From assembly GCF_963675165.1 (NCBI RefSeq), contig NC_087385.1, positions 1,426,501 to 1,490,500 of the forward strand: a stretch of 64,000 nt of DNA, in the 5' to 3' direction. Every line of letters begins with the position of its first letter. Position 1 is the stretch's first letter. The position numbers and the translations under genes were made by a program. Shown one piece after another: positions 36,194-46,800 of this stretch. The DNA comes from Halichondria panicea. Taxonomy: Eukaryota > Porifera > Demospongiae > Suberitida > Halichondriidae. The notes under the pieces were generated by a model. The model saw nothing but the letters and a program-made list of their open reading frames with translations, was not told the DNA's origin and did not search any database.

Positions 36194-38562
36194 ATGGCTG
36201 AGTGCAGTGCTGTCGAGACAGTAGATGAAAGGGAAGCACTGCAGAGCAACACTAGAGCTGAGATAAAAGAACTAAGAGGTTTTTATATACAGATATTGAC
36301 TGTCTAGCTAGCTAGGGTGTAGATTTTATTTTATATACTGTAGAGCTCTGCTACGTACATGCAGTGGAGGGAGTCAGTCGTTCATGTATACGTCTGATTG
36401 TATTCTACAGCTAAGATACAAGGTCTGAAGAAAGCCGTACCTAAAGGAGACAAGAAGAGAAAGAAAGAAGCGACGGCCGAGATAACAAAATTGGAGGAAG
36501 AATTTAAAAAGTTAGAGAATTTAAAAGTGACGCTAGATGTCCCAGAGGATGTAGCTTCCGAGGAGACTGATGTTTCTAGCGCTCAGGAGCTGTTGAATGC
36601 TGTGTCTTTGGACGAGAAGCAGGAAGTGGGTGTGGGGACAGGGAGCAAGAAAAAAAGCAAAGCTCAAAAAAGAAAGGTAAAGAGACATAATTATAACTAT
36701 AGTTGTATTGTGCACTTGTCGTTTTTTACCAGCATAGATTTACACTATGCACCACATTTTATGTTCACATGCACTTGCAGTATGCCATAGTTTTGAGAAT
36801 CGGTTACCCTTCCTTCTAACGTGCGTACACACATAGCCTCGATCCCAGGCCCTTGGAATTATGCTTTGATAGCGGCCTAGATCGAGGCTAATACACACAC
36901 CACCTCCAAACACCATCACATACCATCACACACCACCTCCCCACACACCCCATCACACACCATCACACACCACCTCCACACACCGTCACACACCATCACA
37001 TAACCTCCCCACACACCCACTCCATGACAGGAGAAGAAGCTTCAGGAGGAAAGGGAAAGAGAGGAGAGGATAGAGATTGGGGAGACAGAGTCGGCCCTCA
37101 ACAACCCTCGACTGATAGAGAGGGAAGCATTGTCTGGTATCCTAGGACCCCTCGGTCTGGCTATAAAAGACGTGCCTGCTGACGGCCATTGCTTGTATGC
37201 AGCTGTGAGTGACCAGCTCTCCTGTAGAGTGGGGATCAAGGTGAATGTATTAGTTTTGACAAGTTAGCCACTAAGTAAACGAGCATAATTATGTCCTGTG
37301 TTCATTTTATGGTTGTTATTTTTGTATGGTGAATGAACCATTATAATAGCTGTAGGAAAAGCATTTCACCTAATGCTGAAAACACATGCACGTTGAGATC
37401 ACTGTGTGATACAAATCGTCAGAGAAGAGTTATCTGTATTTTATCGTCCTGTTAGCTTCATATTGGGTACAGTCACTTCCAATGCGAATTACGTCTTATT
37501 CTGTATTATGTGTGCAGGCGAGCGTGTCTCGGCTGAGGGCAGAGTGTTCTCAGTACATCCTCACACATAGCGACGAGTTCCTGCCCTACCTGGTGGACCC
37601 CAACACTGGTGACCAGTTCACTCAAGGTCGGGACCAGGGAGAGGGGGGGTCAAAATGATGTGAACAGCATTACCATTAATTATCTACTTGACCAGCTTTG
37701 TCTACATGTAATTCATAAAAGTGCAATTTAAGGGAAACCCTCGAGTAGCCTTTAATTTGTGTCTATTTAAGTTAACGTTGCACTTAGTTAGCATCATGGC
37801 TTCTAATGGTGGTAGTCCCCCGTGTTACTTATGGAGGGTGGGACAGTAGGTGTGTTTGTGTATACTCTCCACTCTCCATGTTGTGATTGGATAGTACATT
37901 CTCTGCCTGGTTGTGTGCCCATGACAGCAGGCGCTGCAGACACAAAATTAACAATGTATGTTTATCTTTGCATGTACAGATACTTTTTTGGGATACTGTG
38001 AGGAGATTGCACACACTGCAGCCTGGGGTGGACAACTAGAGGTGTGTGTGTGTATACTCTAGACACTGTGATATTTCACTGTCTATATTGTAACTATTTA
38101 TTCTGCACGTAACTAGAGTATACCATATTGAGTATGCCCTTGTACGTACATAATGTATAGATATCCGTAGATTGTTTTAGATACTGTCCTGCTCTTGTGT
38201 ACAGATCCAAGCACTGTCTCATGTGTACAAGGTCCCAGTGAGAGTGTACCAAGCCTCGGCACCCGTGCTCACTCTCGGAGGAGAGGCCTACACTGACACC
38301 ACACTAACACTAGCGTGAGTTATGTGTTTATGACTGAATTATCACTACCAATCTACCTCTTACGTACTATGATCTCACCAGAGGAAAGTCCCTGGCATTA
38401 TTTCCTGCATCTTAGCACAACTGGTACATATAGTTATAATTATGTATTGTCATGATTATAATTATGCCTAAATAAATGTATTACGTGTAGGGTTACACTA
38501 CAAGTACTACAAGTACTGTACTTGCATACATTCTTAGCTGAGCTGACAAAACCTTACCCTCC

Positions 38563-38593
<31 letters not shown>

Positions 38594-38669
38594 ACACAGG
38601 TACCACCATCACGAATATGGACTAGGAGAACATTACAACTCAATAGTACCAAACACTCTTAGTAGCTGA
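36194..38669 (+). CDS. OTUD6B: OTU-domain deubiquitinase OTUD6B
   Basis: Seven exons, 36194-36278, 36411-36676, 37031-37240, 37518-37626, 37980-38041, 38205-38314 and 38600-38669, join in phase to 303 aa (human 293). The N-terminal half is a charged coiled coil with AKIQGLKKAVPKGDKKRKKE and SKKKSKAQKRK, shared with OTUD6 proteins. The OTU domain has the catalytic DGHCLYAA (Cys171) and the C-terminal His in YGLGEHYNSI (His292). YCEEIAHTAAWGGQLE and IQALSHVYKVPV are also family hallmarks. It cleaves ubiquitin chains and in mammals is linked to translation initiation complexes and proteasome function. The last exon starts after a C run and a CA microsatellite (38563-38598). Its 3' end is only 170 bp from that of the TH1 gene. 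Confidence 0.95.
36834..36891. mobile_element. 58-bp hAT-like MITE with 8-bp duplication
   Basis: The element runs from TAGCCTCGATCCCAGGCC to its imperfect complement ending ATCGAGGCTAA, with about 20 bases between. The flanking 8 bp TACACACA is present on both sides (36826-36833 and 36892-36899). An 8-bp duplication is a hAT hallmark. Because the right flank is CA-rich, the match could partly be chance. It lies in OTUD6B intron 2. Confidence 0.75.
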
Positions 38670-38839
38670 GAACAGTCGTTGAGTTAATATTCAATTTTCA
38701 CCTGTAAAATTATTTGTAATGAGCAAAAACTTATTGAGTTATATAAAAGAGTTAATACTGTGAAATTGAGAATGGCTAGGGTACACAGGGGTGAGACACA
38801 AACACGCACACACACACACACATTGAGTCGAGAGTTCAG

Positions 38840-41306
38840 TTATCTTGTGGTTTTCTTAGCATAGATTTTAGTGAACACTCCGTCTGCACAACAAGAATAA
38901 TTGACATGAAAGGAGCATGCATATACAAACCATATGCAACCATATATAATTATTATTGTATTATGCACAAGCTTTTAAAAAAACACACAGTGCTCATAAA
39001 ATACATACACCAGAGAGGGGCAATCAAATTTTGTTACCAGCAAGTAGACAAACACACTAGCTACCTTGCTTACGCATGCGCACACCGGGACATAACTATA
39101 ATACCTACACCAGTTTACAGTCAAGCTCATGAATCAAACACCTCACAGTGGCGTAGGAAGCAATTTCTCAATGGGGGGTACGGCTATCTACATAGTGCTT
39201 GATAAGTCATCTAGAAAAATGCATGGGGGGGGCTCCAGCTCCTAGAGCCCCCCTTCCTACGCCACTGCCTCACTACCACTGCACCATGACCACACCCCTC
39301 CCACTGCACCATGACCACACCCCTCCCACTGCACCATGACTACCTCCTCCCACTGCACCATGACCACACCCCTCCCACTGCACCATGACCACCCCCTCTC
39401 TCAATTGTAATACCTTCTCCTCTCTGAAACACAAGTCTCCTTTGCTGCTCCTTATCAATGCGATAGTCAATTCTGAGGGAAAGACAACAACATAACAGTT
39501 TGCTTAAGAAGCACATTATCTGTTTTTACAATACAAACAGTCATGTGTCATGTGTATAGTCAGGGGAAACAGTACAAAGGCAACAAACAGCTCCAGGGCA
39601 CAAAAACTCTGTTGTAAGAACAAGCAACTTACATATTGTGTAGTGCAACATTTAGTTCCTCTCCTGTTGCGTGCATGTAGGCCAGTCTTAGTACGGCCAC
39701 TATCTCAGTTTTCCGGCCGCTGATGTAGAGATAATCATACTCGGTTGGAACGTGAATGAGAAAAAAGTTGTCTGAGAGTTGACTTGTGCTGATGTGACTG
39801 ATATTGCTGAGGGCAATTCTTCGGCGAATTTTGACTGATGTTGGGTCAATGTTGTACACGGCACCATCTGATATTAGAAATACATGTTTTCATTTCAGTT
39901 TATTAGAGTTGTCAAAGCTACTGATTAGTAGGAATTCATACATGTATCTGTATCTACAAGGTACGGTAATTACATGTAGTTTTGTGCAGTCATAGTTCTA
40001 GCAGTGTGGTTCTATGCTAAATAAGAACAGTTGTAACAGCTAAACGCTATATGCATGTACACGGTACAGGTAAAAGTAGTGAATTTTGGGTGATATTAAT
40101 AGGACAGTACATCAACAGCTAGAGAATGGCAATAGTGTACACAGATTTGATCCTTTAGGCGAAATGTATAGAACAGTGTCAACAAAATAATAAACAATGT
40201 CTATACAATGTGTAGTACATGTACCCCCAGGCAATAAGTACATACGTATGCTATAAATAAACTGACTAACTGCAGTCCTTCGTATACACCAGAGGCAAGG
40301 TGTGGGGTACACTATCAACAGCAGAGGCAAGGTATGGGGTACACTATCAACAGCAGAGGCAAGGTGTGGGGTACACTATCAACAGCAGAGGCAAGGTATG
40401 GGGTACACTATCAACAGCAGAGGCAAGGTGTGGGGTACACTATCAACAGCAGAGGCAAGGTATGGGGTACACTATCAACAGCAGAGGCAAGGTATGGGGT
40501 ACACTATCAACAGCAGAGGCAAGGTATGGGGTACACTATCAACAGCAGAGGCAAGGTATGGGGTACACTATCAACAGAGGCAAGGTATGGGGTACACTAT
40601 CAACAGCAGAGGCAAGGTATGGGGTACACTATCAACAGCAGAGGCAAGGTATGGGGTACACTATCAACAGAGGCAAGGTATGGGGTACACTATCAACAGC
40701 TAATCAGCACCTACAGTGCACAAAGGAACCAGTTATGGCTACTGACATGTGCCTCTCCTATTATGGCCAAGTGTGAGTGTCATGGCCACAATACCTGTGA
40801 TCATGAGCCATCTGTCCTGTGTCCTTCCTTTCCTATTCACTTTGGTCACCACATCAGAGAAAAAGATGCTTGTCTCCCCTAGACAAGACAACAATGATCA
40901 CACAATCACATTAAGAGGGGCTGCACACAACACAGGACAAATCAATACCACAAGAATGGCCTTCTTAGCCCCCTGCATGGACAATTGCACTCAATCAGGT
41001 ACACTGAGCTGTACTGAGAACATGAGACTACTCAAAGGCATGACACTAGAAAGACTGGCTGTGAGGCAACACAAGTGGTTCATGCTCAGCTACATGATGC
41101 AGATAAAACCTTAGATTATAAGTTATCAACATGCTCTCACCATTTTTTGCTAGGTGCATGGTCAGTTTACTGTTATCTCTGATCTCCAGATTGTCTTGCA
41201 CCAGAATCTTAAGCTCACTGGAGCGGCGTCTACTCTTCTTAGCCCAAAGCTCTTGCAATCTTTGGTCTCCACCATCTTCTCCCACCTCCTCGTCTGAGAG
41301 GGACAT
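38840..41306 (-). CDS. Small protein with a myosin-I TH1-like domain
   Basis: Four exons, 41306-41141, 39867-39633, 39472-39414 and 38883-38840, join in phase to 167 aa. An in-frame upstream ATG at 41345 would add 13 residues. After an acidic start (MSLSDEEVGEDGG) come KSRRRSSELKILVQDN, then DGAVYNIDPTSVKIRRRIAL, ISHISTSQLSDNFFLIHVP and KTEIVAVLRLAYMHATGEEL, and an end in FTKIYAKKTTR. The order (a basic segment, 'Y-N-I-D' reporting a residue switch, 'I-x-x-I-S-x-S-x-x-x-D-x-F-x-x-I-H-V', then a helix) matches the lipid-binding TH1 domain at the tail of class I myosins. No motor domain or IQ motif is nearby, so this looks like a free TH1 protein. The homology is by pattern only. Its start is divergent from the Rab gene, 203 bp away. 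Confidence 0.6.
39146..39267. mobile_element. 122-bp MITE with CAGTGGCGTAGGAAG termini
   Basis: The left end CAGTGGCGTAGGAAG is answered by CTTCCTACGCCACTG at the right end. Immediately outside both ends is CCTCA, a possible 5-bp duplication. The class is uncertain. It is in an intron of the TH1-like gene. Confidence 0.7.
39272..39398. repeat. 24-bp minisatellite
   Basis: Five to six copies of a unit close to 'ctcccactgcaccatgacca' plus 'cacc' follow directly after the MITE at 39146-39267, ending close to the 5' splice site of exon 3 of the TH1-like gene. Confidence 0.85.
40289..40702. repeat. 32-bp minisatellite, about 13 units
   Basis: About thirteen near-identical units of 'gcagaggcaaggtatgggg' plus 'tacactatcaaca' are present. 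Two units are three bases shorter. A G/A variant ('ggtgtgggg' or 'ggtatgggg') alternates in the first five units. The array lies in intron 1 of the TH1-like gene. It is open in all three plus-strand frames, which is a property of the repeat and not evidence of coding. Confidence 0.95.
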
Positions 41307-41508
41307 CTTACTGTTGTATACAGAGCTAGAGCTAGAGATCACCAAATTCTCAGATCAGCTAGCTCTTGCAAACAAGCCCCACCCTCTTATTTGTCTCTGC
41401 CCCTGCCACGCCCTGAATAAATGCTGTATTGGCAAAGTATTAAAAGGTCACCGAGCTGTCCGCTGAGCTTGAGAAGAGCAGGGCTATAGCGCGATAGAGA
41501 GAGTTGGA
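41307..41508. promoter_or_regulatory. Divergent promoter, TH1-like gene / Rab gene
   Basis: Two ATG codons face away from each other about 200 bp apart (165 bp if the TH1-like gene starts at 41345). Both genes must therefore be transcribed from this short region. No TATA box is seen. Confidence 0.5.
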
Positions 41509-43651
41509 ATGAGTGTAAGAGAAGTCAAAGTGTGTCTGTTAGGGGTGAGTAGTGTCTGTGTTTGAGAATAACACCGGTTGGTATGCATAGATATACACAG
41601 CTAGGTGTACGTACCCAATTGACTGTGACTGAAGTTACATGATTATCCTCTCTCCAGGACATTGGTGTTGGTAAGAGCAGTTTAGTCGGGAGGTTTGTCC
41701 ACGGCGCATTCAACCCTAACCTCACCACAACATTAGGGTGAGAATTCTTTGAATGAATTGTTATCGTTTCTTTTATTGTTTGTACATACTCAACAATCTC
41801 GTCTTAAAAAGCTGACACTCAGTAATTGAAGTGCGTGTATACTTGACCATTACAATGAATATCAGTGCAAACACACCCACACACGTACACACACACACAG
41901 AGCATCGTTTATGTCAAAATCACTCACGGTTGACACCAACACTATCAAGTTTCAAATCTGGGACACAGCTGGTCAGGAGAGAGTAAGTCGTGTAGGCCAC
42001 TATAATTATCATATACTTTAAGCAACCCTAGTAACAAGAGCCCTGTTTACACGAAGCCTAATCGGGGTCGAATCCTGGTCATTTTTTCTGAGTAAAAACG
42101 ACCACTAACTACATTTGTGTAAACAGTGGGCTGATAAGAAGCTACAGGCTTTTACTCTAAGATCTAAGAACACCTTCAAACACGTACAGCAACCTCATTT
42201 GTGTTTACTCACTGTTGCGTGAGTCACAGCTAAACCGCTTCTGACCTAAGCCAACCCATCTGGAGGTTGGCTAATTCAGATTTGTACGAACGTGGGCACA
42301 CACACCACCCTCATCACTCCCCCCACACACACACACCACCCTCATCACTCCCCACACACACACCACCCTCATCACTCCCCGCACACACACCACCCTCATC
42401 ACTCCCCGCACACACACCACCCTCATCACTTCTCACACACAAACCACCCTCATCACTCCCCGCACACACACCACCCTCATCACTCCTCGCACACACAAAC
42501 CACCCTCATCACTCCCCGCACACACACCACCCTCATCACTCCTCACACACACACACACACACACAGTATCGTTCTCTGCTCCCGATGTACTACAGAAACG
42601 CAGCAGCTGCCATCATAGTGTATGACATAACAAGTGAAGCGTCCTTTGAGGTCCTCCAAGAATGGATCACTGAGCTCAATCGATTGGGACCCCCTAACAT
42701 CGTGTTGGCCATCGCCGGGAACAAGTGTGACCTGGAAGAGAAGAGAGAAGTAAAGAGAGGGGGGGGTGATGGTGACCCGTTTGAACCACAATATCAGCTA
42801 CGGCTACGGAAGCAATCTTAGAACTGAAAGTCTAGAGTTGGAATGTCCTTTTCCGTGCACTTTGTGTGTGTGAAATTCGATAGCCTGTAACCTACGGTAA
42901 CAGTTATCCACACCATAGTATGATATAGAATACTTAATCTTCCGCTATAAAGTTGTCCTAAGTCTCCCCCTTGGTTTCTCTGGGGGGGGGGGGGTCTGAA
43001 TGTGTGGTAGATCTTTGTTAGTAGCACATATCTACGTGTATACAATATGTTGGCTAGCGACTTTTTCTCGTGTTTTATTCAGCTTGTGCATGTACATTGT
43101 ACATGTAGTCACTTTTGTAGATAAGATTCACACTGTTGCTCTAATGTTATCTCCAGGTACCATACACAAGAGGGGAACAGTACGCTGAACAGTGCAAGGC
43201 TCTGTTCTGTGAAACCAGCGCACTCAACGCTACCAATGTGGAGCAACTCTTTGTTAAAATAAGTAAGTTCTCTTTCTCTGACATTTCAGAACACTTAAAT
43301 AATGTTCTTCTCAGTAATTTCAAGTAATCGAATTAAGGCAGAGACTTGTATTATTTTTCTTGGCCTGAAAACTAGTTTTCGATATAGTGTATCCCAGCCC
43401 CAGTGTGTTTAGATCACAGTTTGCTTTTCAGATACAAACCCATCATTCCATAATTATAATTGTATTTATACACACGTACAGGGTGTGAACGTATAATAAT
43501 TATGCTCTACATTTTAATCATTGTGTTCACTTCCCCCTCAGGTCATACACTGCCGACTGAGTCCCCCGTCCTCCCCGGTGGTCAGTCACTGCTCACAACA
43601 CAGGTCAAGGAGGAGAAGAAATCGAGTTGTTGTGCTGGGAACAATGGTTAG
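41509..43651 (+). CDS. Rab GTPase, Rab22/Rab31-like
   Basis: Six exons, 41509-41544, 41658-41737, 41901-41982, 42567-42749, 43157-43262 and 43542-43651, join in phase to 198 aa. It begins MSVREVKVCLLGDIGVGKSS (G1), followed by effector-region TTTLGASFMSK, WDTAGQER, NKCDLEEKRE and ETSALNA. LREVKVCLLG-type starts, LLPMYYRNAAAAIIVYDIT and ELNRLGPPNIVLAIAGNKCD are closest to Rab22A/Rab31 of the Rab5 group, which act on early endosomes. The C-terminus is KKSSCCAGNNG, so the prenylatable Cys pair is followed by five residues, which is more than usual. G1 has Ile where Rab22 has Thr. AATAAA occurs at 43746-43751. Exons 3 and 4 both begin after CA runs. Confidence 0.9.
42300..42566. repeat. 26-bp minisatellite running into a splice acceptor
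   Basis: About ten copies of 'accaccctcatcactccc' plus 'cgcacaca' lie in Rab intron 3 and end in a pure CA run that forms the 3' end of the intron (acceptor at 42566). A few units have 'ttctca' or 'cctcgc' variants. Confidence 0.9.
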
Positions 43652-43885
43652 CTATAGCTTAGGACTCTCGTTCATTATGTGATGTCTATGTCCCCCTTTT
43701 TATTTCTCAATTATTACTATAGTGTGTAATATAATGGTAATGTGCAATAAATTAAATATGAACCTCATTTTCAACAAAAAGCATCAATTGAAAAGTATAA
43801 GGCATGCATGGGTAAAAAAGAATTCTCTATTTGAAATGTATAGTACAATCGTCTGTTTTAAGCTGATGTATGTATACTAAACTAA

Positions 43886-46800
43886 TTAAAACATGAGCGG
43901 ATCATTGCTTAGTTCAGGGAAACCATCTTCAGGAAAATTGGGGTCGTCTCCGTAATCATACTCATCATCATCATCATCTTCGCTGCCTTCTTCTGTCGAG
44001 TATTCCTCTTCATCATCGTCTCCTTCTTCGCTGTCTTCACTGACCTCTGACCCCTCTTCTTCGTCAGTGTACTCCTCTGACCCACTTTCTTCATCATCAT
44101 CATTATCATCATCATCATCATCCTGTATAGCGGTGAGAGGTTGGCAATATAAGGAGGTTAAACCATCATAACACACATTCAATCAGGTATAGCTACAGAA
44201 CTGCTGGATAAGGTATTTCCCTAGTATTTAATATCCGTACCTAAGACTTACGTACATTTGGCTTATACTATTATATAATAATTAAACACATGAGAACATG
44301 ATCAACTAATGTCATGCAGGGACTATAACAATCACTATGGAGTTCACTACAGCTGAAGCCAGTGAGCAATTATACCTCGCTTACAAAAATGAAACCTACA
44401 TGTAAGGTATTATTAAAATATGCATTTGGTGGCTCCTGTGAATTTGAGAGCTACATGCAGTTACAACAGCTGCTTGTCTTGTGGGTGGATGACACACATG
44501 CAGTAGGTCTAACACTTGTCTCACCCCTGCTGTCAGCTCAAGCTCTGCGGCACTAGTTCTCAGATCATCGTCATTCCAGGCCCGTCCCTTTTTAATCAGC
44601 GGCTGTCGATCGCGACGGTGACGCTCGAATGTGGAGTCCCCTGTGGACTGCTGTGAGAGTGACTGAGTGTCAGGTTTGATCTCCACCATAGCTTCCTCAT
44701 CATGGTCAGTGTCTTGATCTCCCTCTGTGAAATTGGCCATCACAAAGTCCTGAGAAACGAGAACACAAAATAATAATGTATATAACTGTTGAATTTGGAT
44801 CTAGAAGAATCCCCAAACTATTGATTAAACAGGGGGGGGGGGGGGGGGTGTTTGGACGTCTTTTAACCGTAACTTTAATACCGTTGGTTCGATATCAAAA
44901 AGTTAGAAAAATACCTTTATCAAATGATGTGTTTAAATCAAAAATTCCGCCGGGGCCACAGTTATTTTGTCTCATTTTTTGGCCTTAGAATTTGACCATG
45001 GGTTATATAATTAAAATCCATGGTATGGCTAAATTGGCACATTTTTATCTCTCTAATGAAACCATTGAAAGTCTCTTCCTAAGCTTTCAGAAAACCATAC
45101 TTGTACACTAACTTGCCTGAGTTTCATAGAGCGCACTGGTTTTGAAATCGACTGAGTCCTTAGACTCACGATTAGACTTTGAGGGTTCATCCACGCTCCT
45201 CCTGTGATAAGAGGAAGCTATAATCGTCATGTGACTGACTGCATGATAGTAGCTAGGTTACACTATATTATACACACGGACGACAAACTTGACGGTATAC
45301 GTAAGAGTATAATTATAAGAAGTAATTGGTTCGGTCAATGCATGTAGGCCTCTTGCTGATTATCTAAATACCGTACATGCTTGATCAGAGGCTGCTCTTG
45401 TATAAAGGCCTATTCGAAGCCGCTCTCAAATAGTAGCCGCGGCCTCTGATCAAGTAATTATGGTAATTATTATTGTTGACCAAGTGGTAGTCACGATACA
45501 ATAGACTCACTCTCTGTATTCGACTCTGCCCATTTCCGCGTCTTTATCAGACCACCTACCATACGGGTCGATCCACAGTGGGTTATTGTGGGCACTGCAA
45601 GAGACAAACAATGTAATGGCGATACATGTATGTATGTATGTACCACTATACCGTATTCAAAAATCCTAATTCAAAAATAAAAACGTAATCATGAAATGTG
45701 TGAAGTAGGTCTAGTAGATCCACTGAATGCCAGATATTTATGTCTATACAGACGACTATACATTCCTAAATTCTCAGGCAGTCATGTCACATAATTATAC
45801 GCACAGTGCACGTAGTGTGCTAACAACATACTCTAAATTAATAGCTTACTCTTTGTTTCCGGACACTCCACTTTCAGCACTGAGGTTGGAAACAGTGGAT
45901 GGAGGTCGACCACCCCTTTTCCCTACCCCAGGCATGTAGGATTGCTTCCTGCTCCTGTAGTGAAAAAATTGCTCAAACATTATAAATTATTATGTTTGGG
46001 GCTGATTTCCAGGAAAGTGCAACATTTTGCTTGATTAAAATCACATCACCAGAACTCAGTGTACAGCTGAATGTTAGAAATTGTAAAGGAGTTGATCAAA
46101 TTTAATACGAACTCACTTGCTGCATTTCAAGTAGCAGCAGATAACGAAAGCTGCCAGGACAATGAAGATGATGAGAGCACCCAGAGCTCCGACAACAATG
46201 TATAGGATGAGGAGAATGGTCTCTCTTGGCAGGGGGTCTGGCGCAGGGGTGGGGGGTACCGGGTGAACAATCAGGCCGTCGAATGATAGCCCCGGGTATA
46301 TGCTCACACTTGCTTCAATAGTGCTAGCCAGTTGGCTGCAAGAGGAGGGGATGGTCGTAAGTAATTATTGCTAAATTTGAAACTGAGACGTATAATTATG
46401 CATGCATACCTGATAAATTCGTCTGAAGGTAGCACTCCCAGTGCTGTGCGATTGACGGCAAACATCGTGATATTTAACCTGCGATGGGACGAGTGAAAAC
46501 ATGTAAGTGAACAACATGACTGTATAATTATGTTATTGTTATGAGGCAACACACAAATGAATAATTAACGTACTTTGGTAGTTCAATGATTTGTCGTCGT
46601 TGTGGAGCATCAGGGGGTGGGGTGGAGAGGTCAAGGGTCGTCGTATACTCCTTGATGTCGAAAATAAACACTCCTACTTCATTGGAGTCATCGGCTAGAT
46701 CCCTACACATTAGGATAGGAGGGCAAGAATATGATGGAGGATTGGACCTAACACTGGTGCTTGTTTGCCATACTGCTAAAGCTACTAAATTCTTGTGGCT

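Noticed and set aside
40300..40882. Long repetitive reading frames of 130-180 codons in all three plus frames
   Set aside because: They are the 32-bp minisatellite, which happens to be free of stops. The unit is not a multiple of three, and the region is an intron of a gene on the other strand.
42267..42618. His/Thr/Pro-rich frames before Rab exon 4
   Set aside because: They are translations of a CA-rich 26-bp minisatellite. The Rab protein aligns across the intron without any need for them.
43909..44121. Met/Lys-rich frame on the minus strand
   Set aside because: It is the out-of-frame shadow of the cadherin's acidic C-terminal exon (GATGAT repeats read as ATG).
44830..45060. Possible unknown exon in the cadherin tail intron after a G run
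   Set aside because: The tail exons on either side join in phase without it, and it has no open frame with splice sites in phase.
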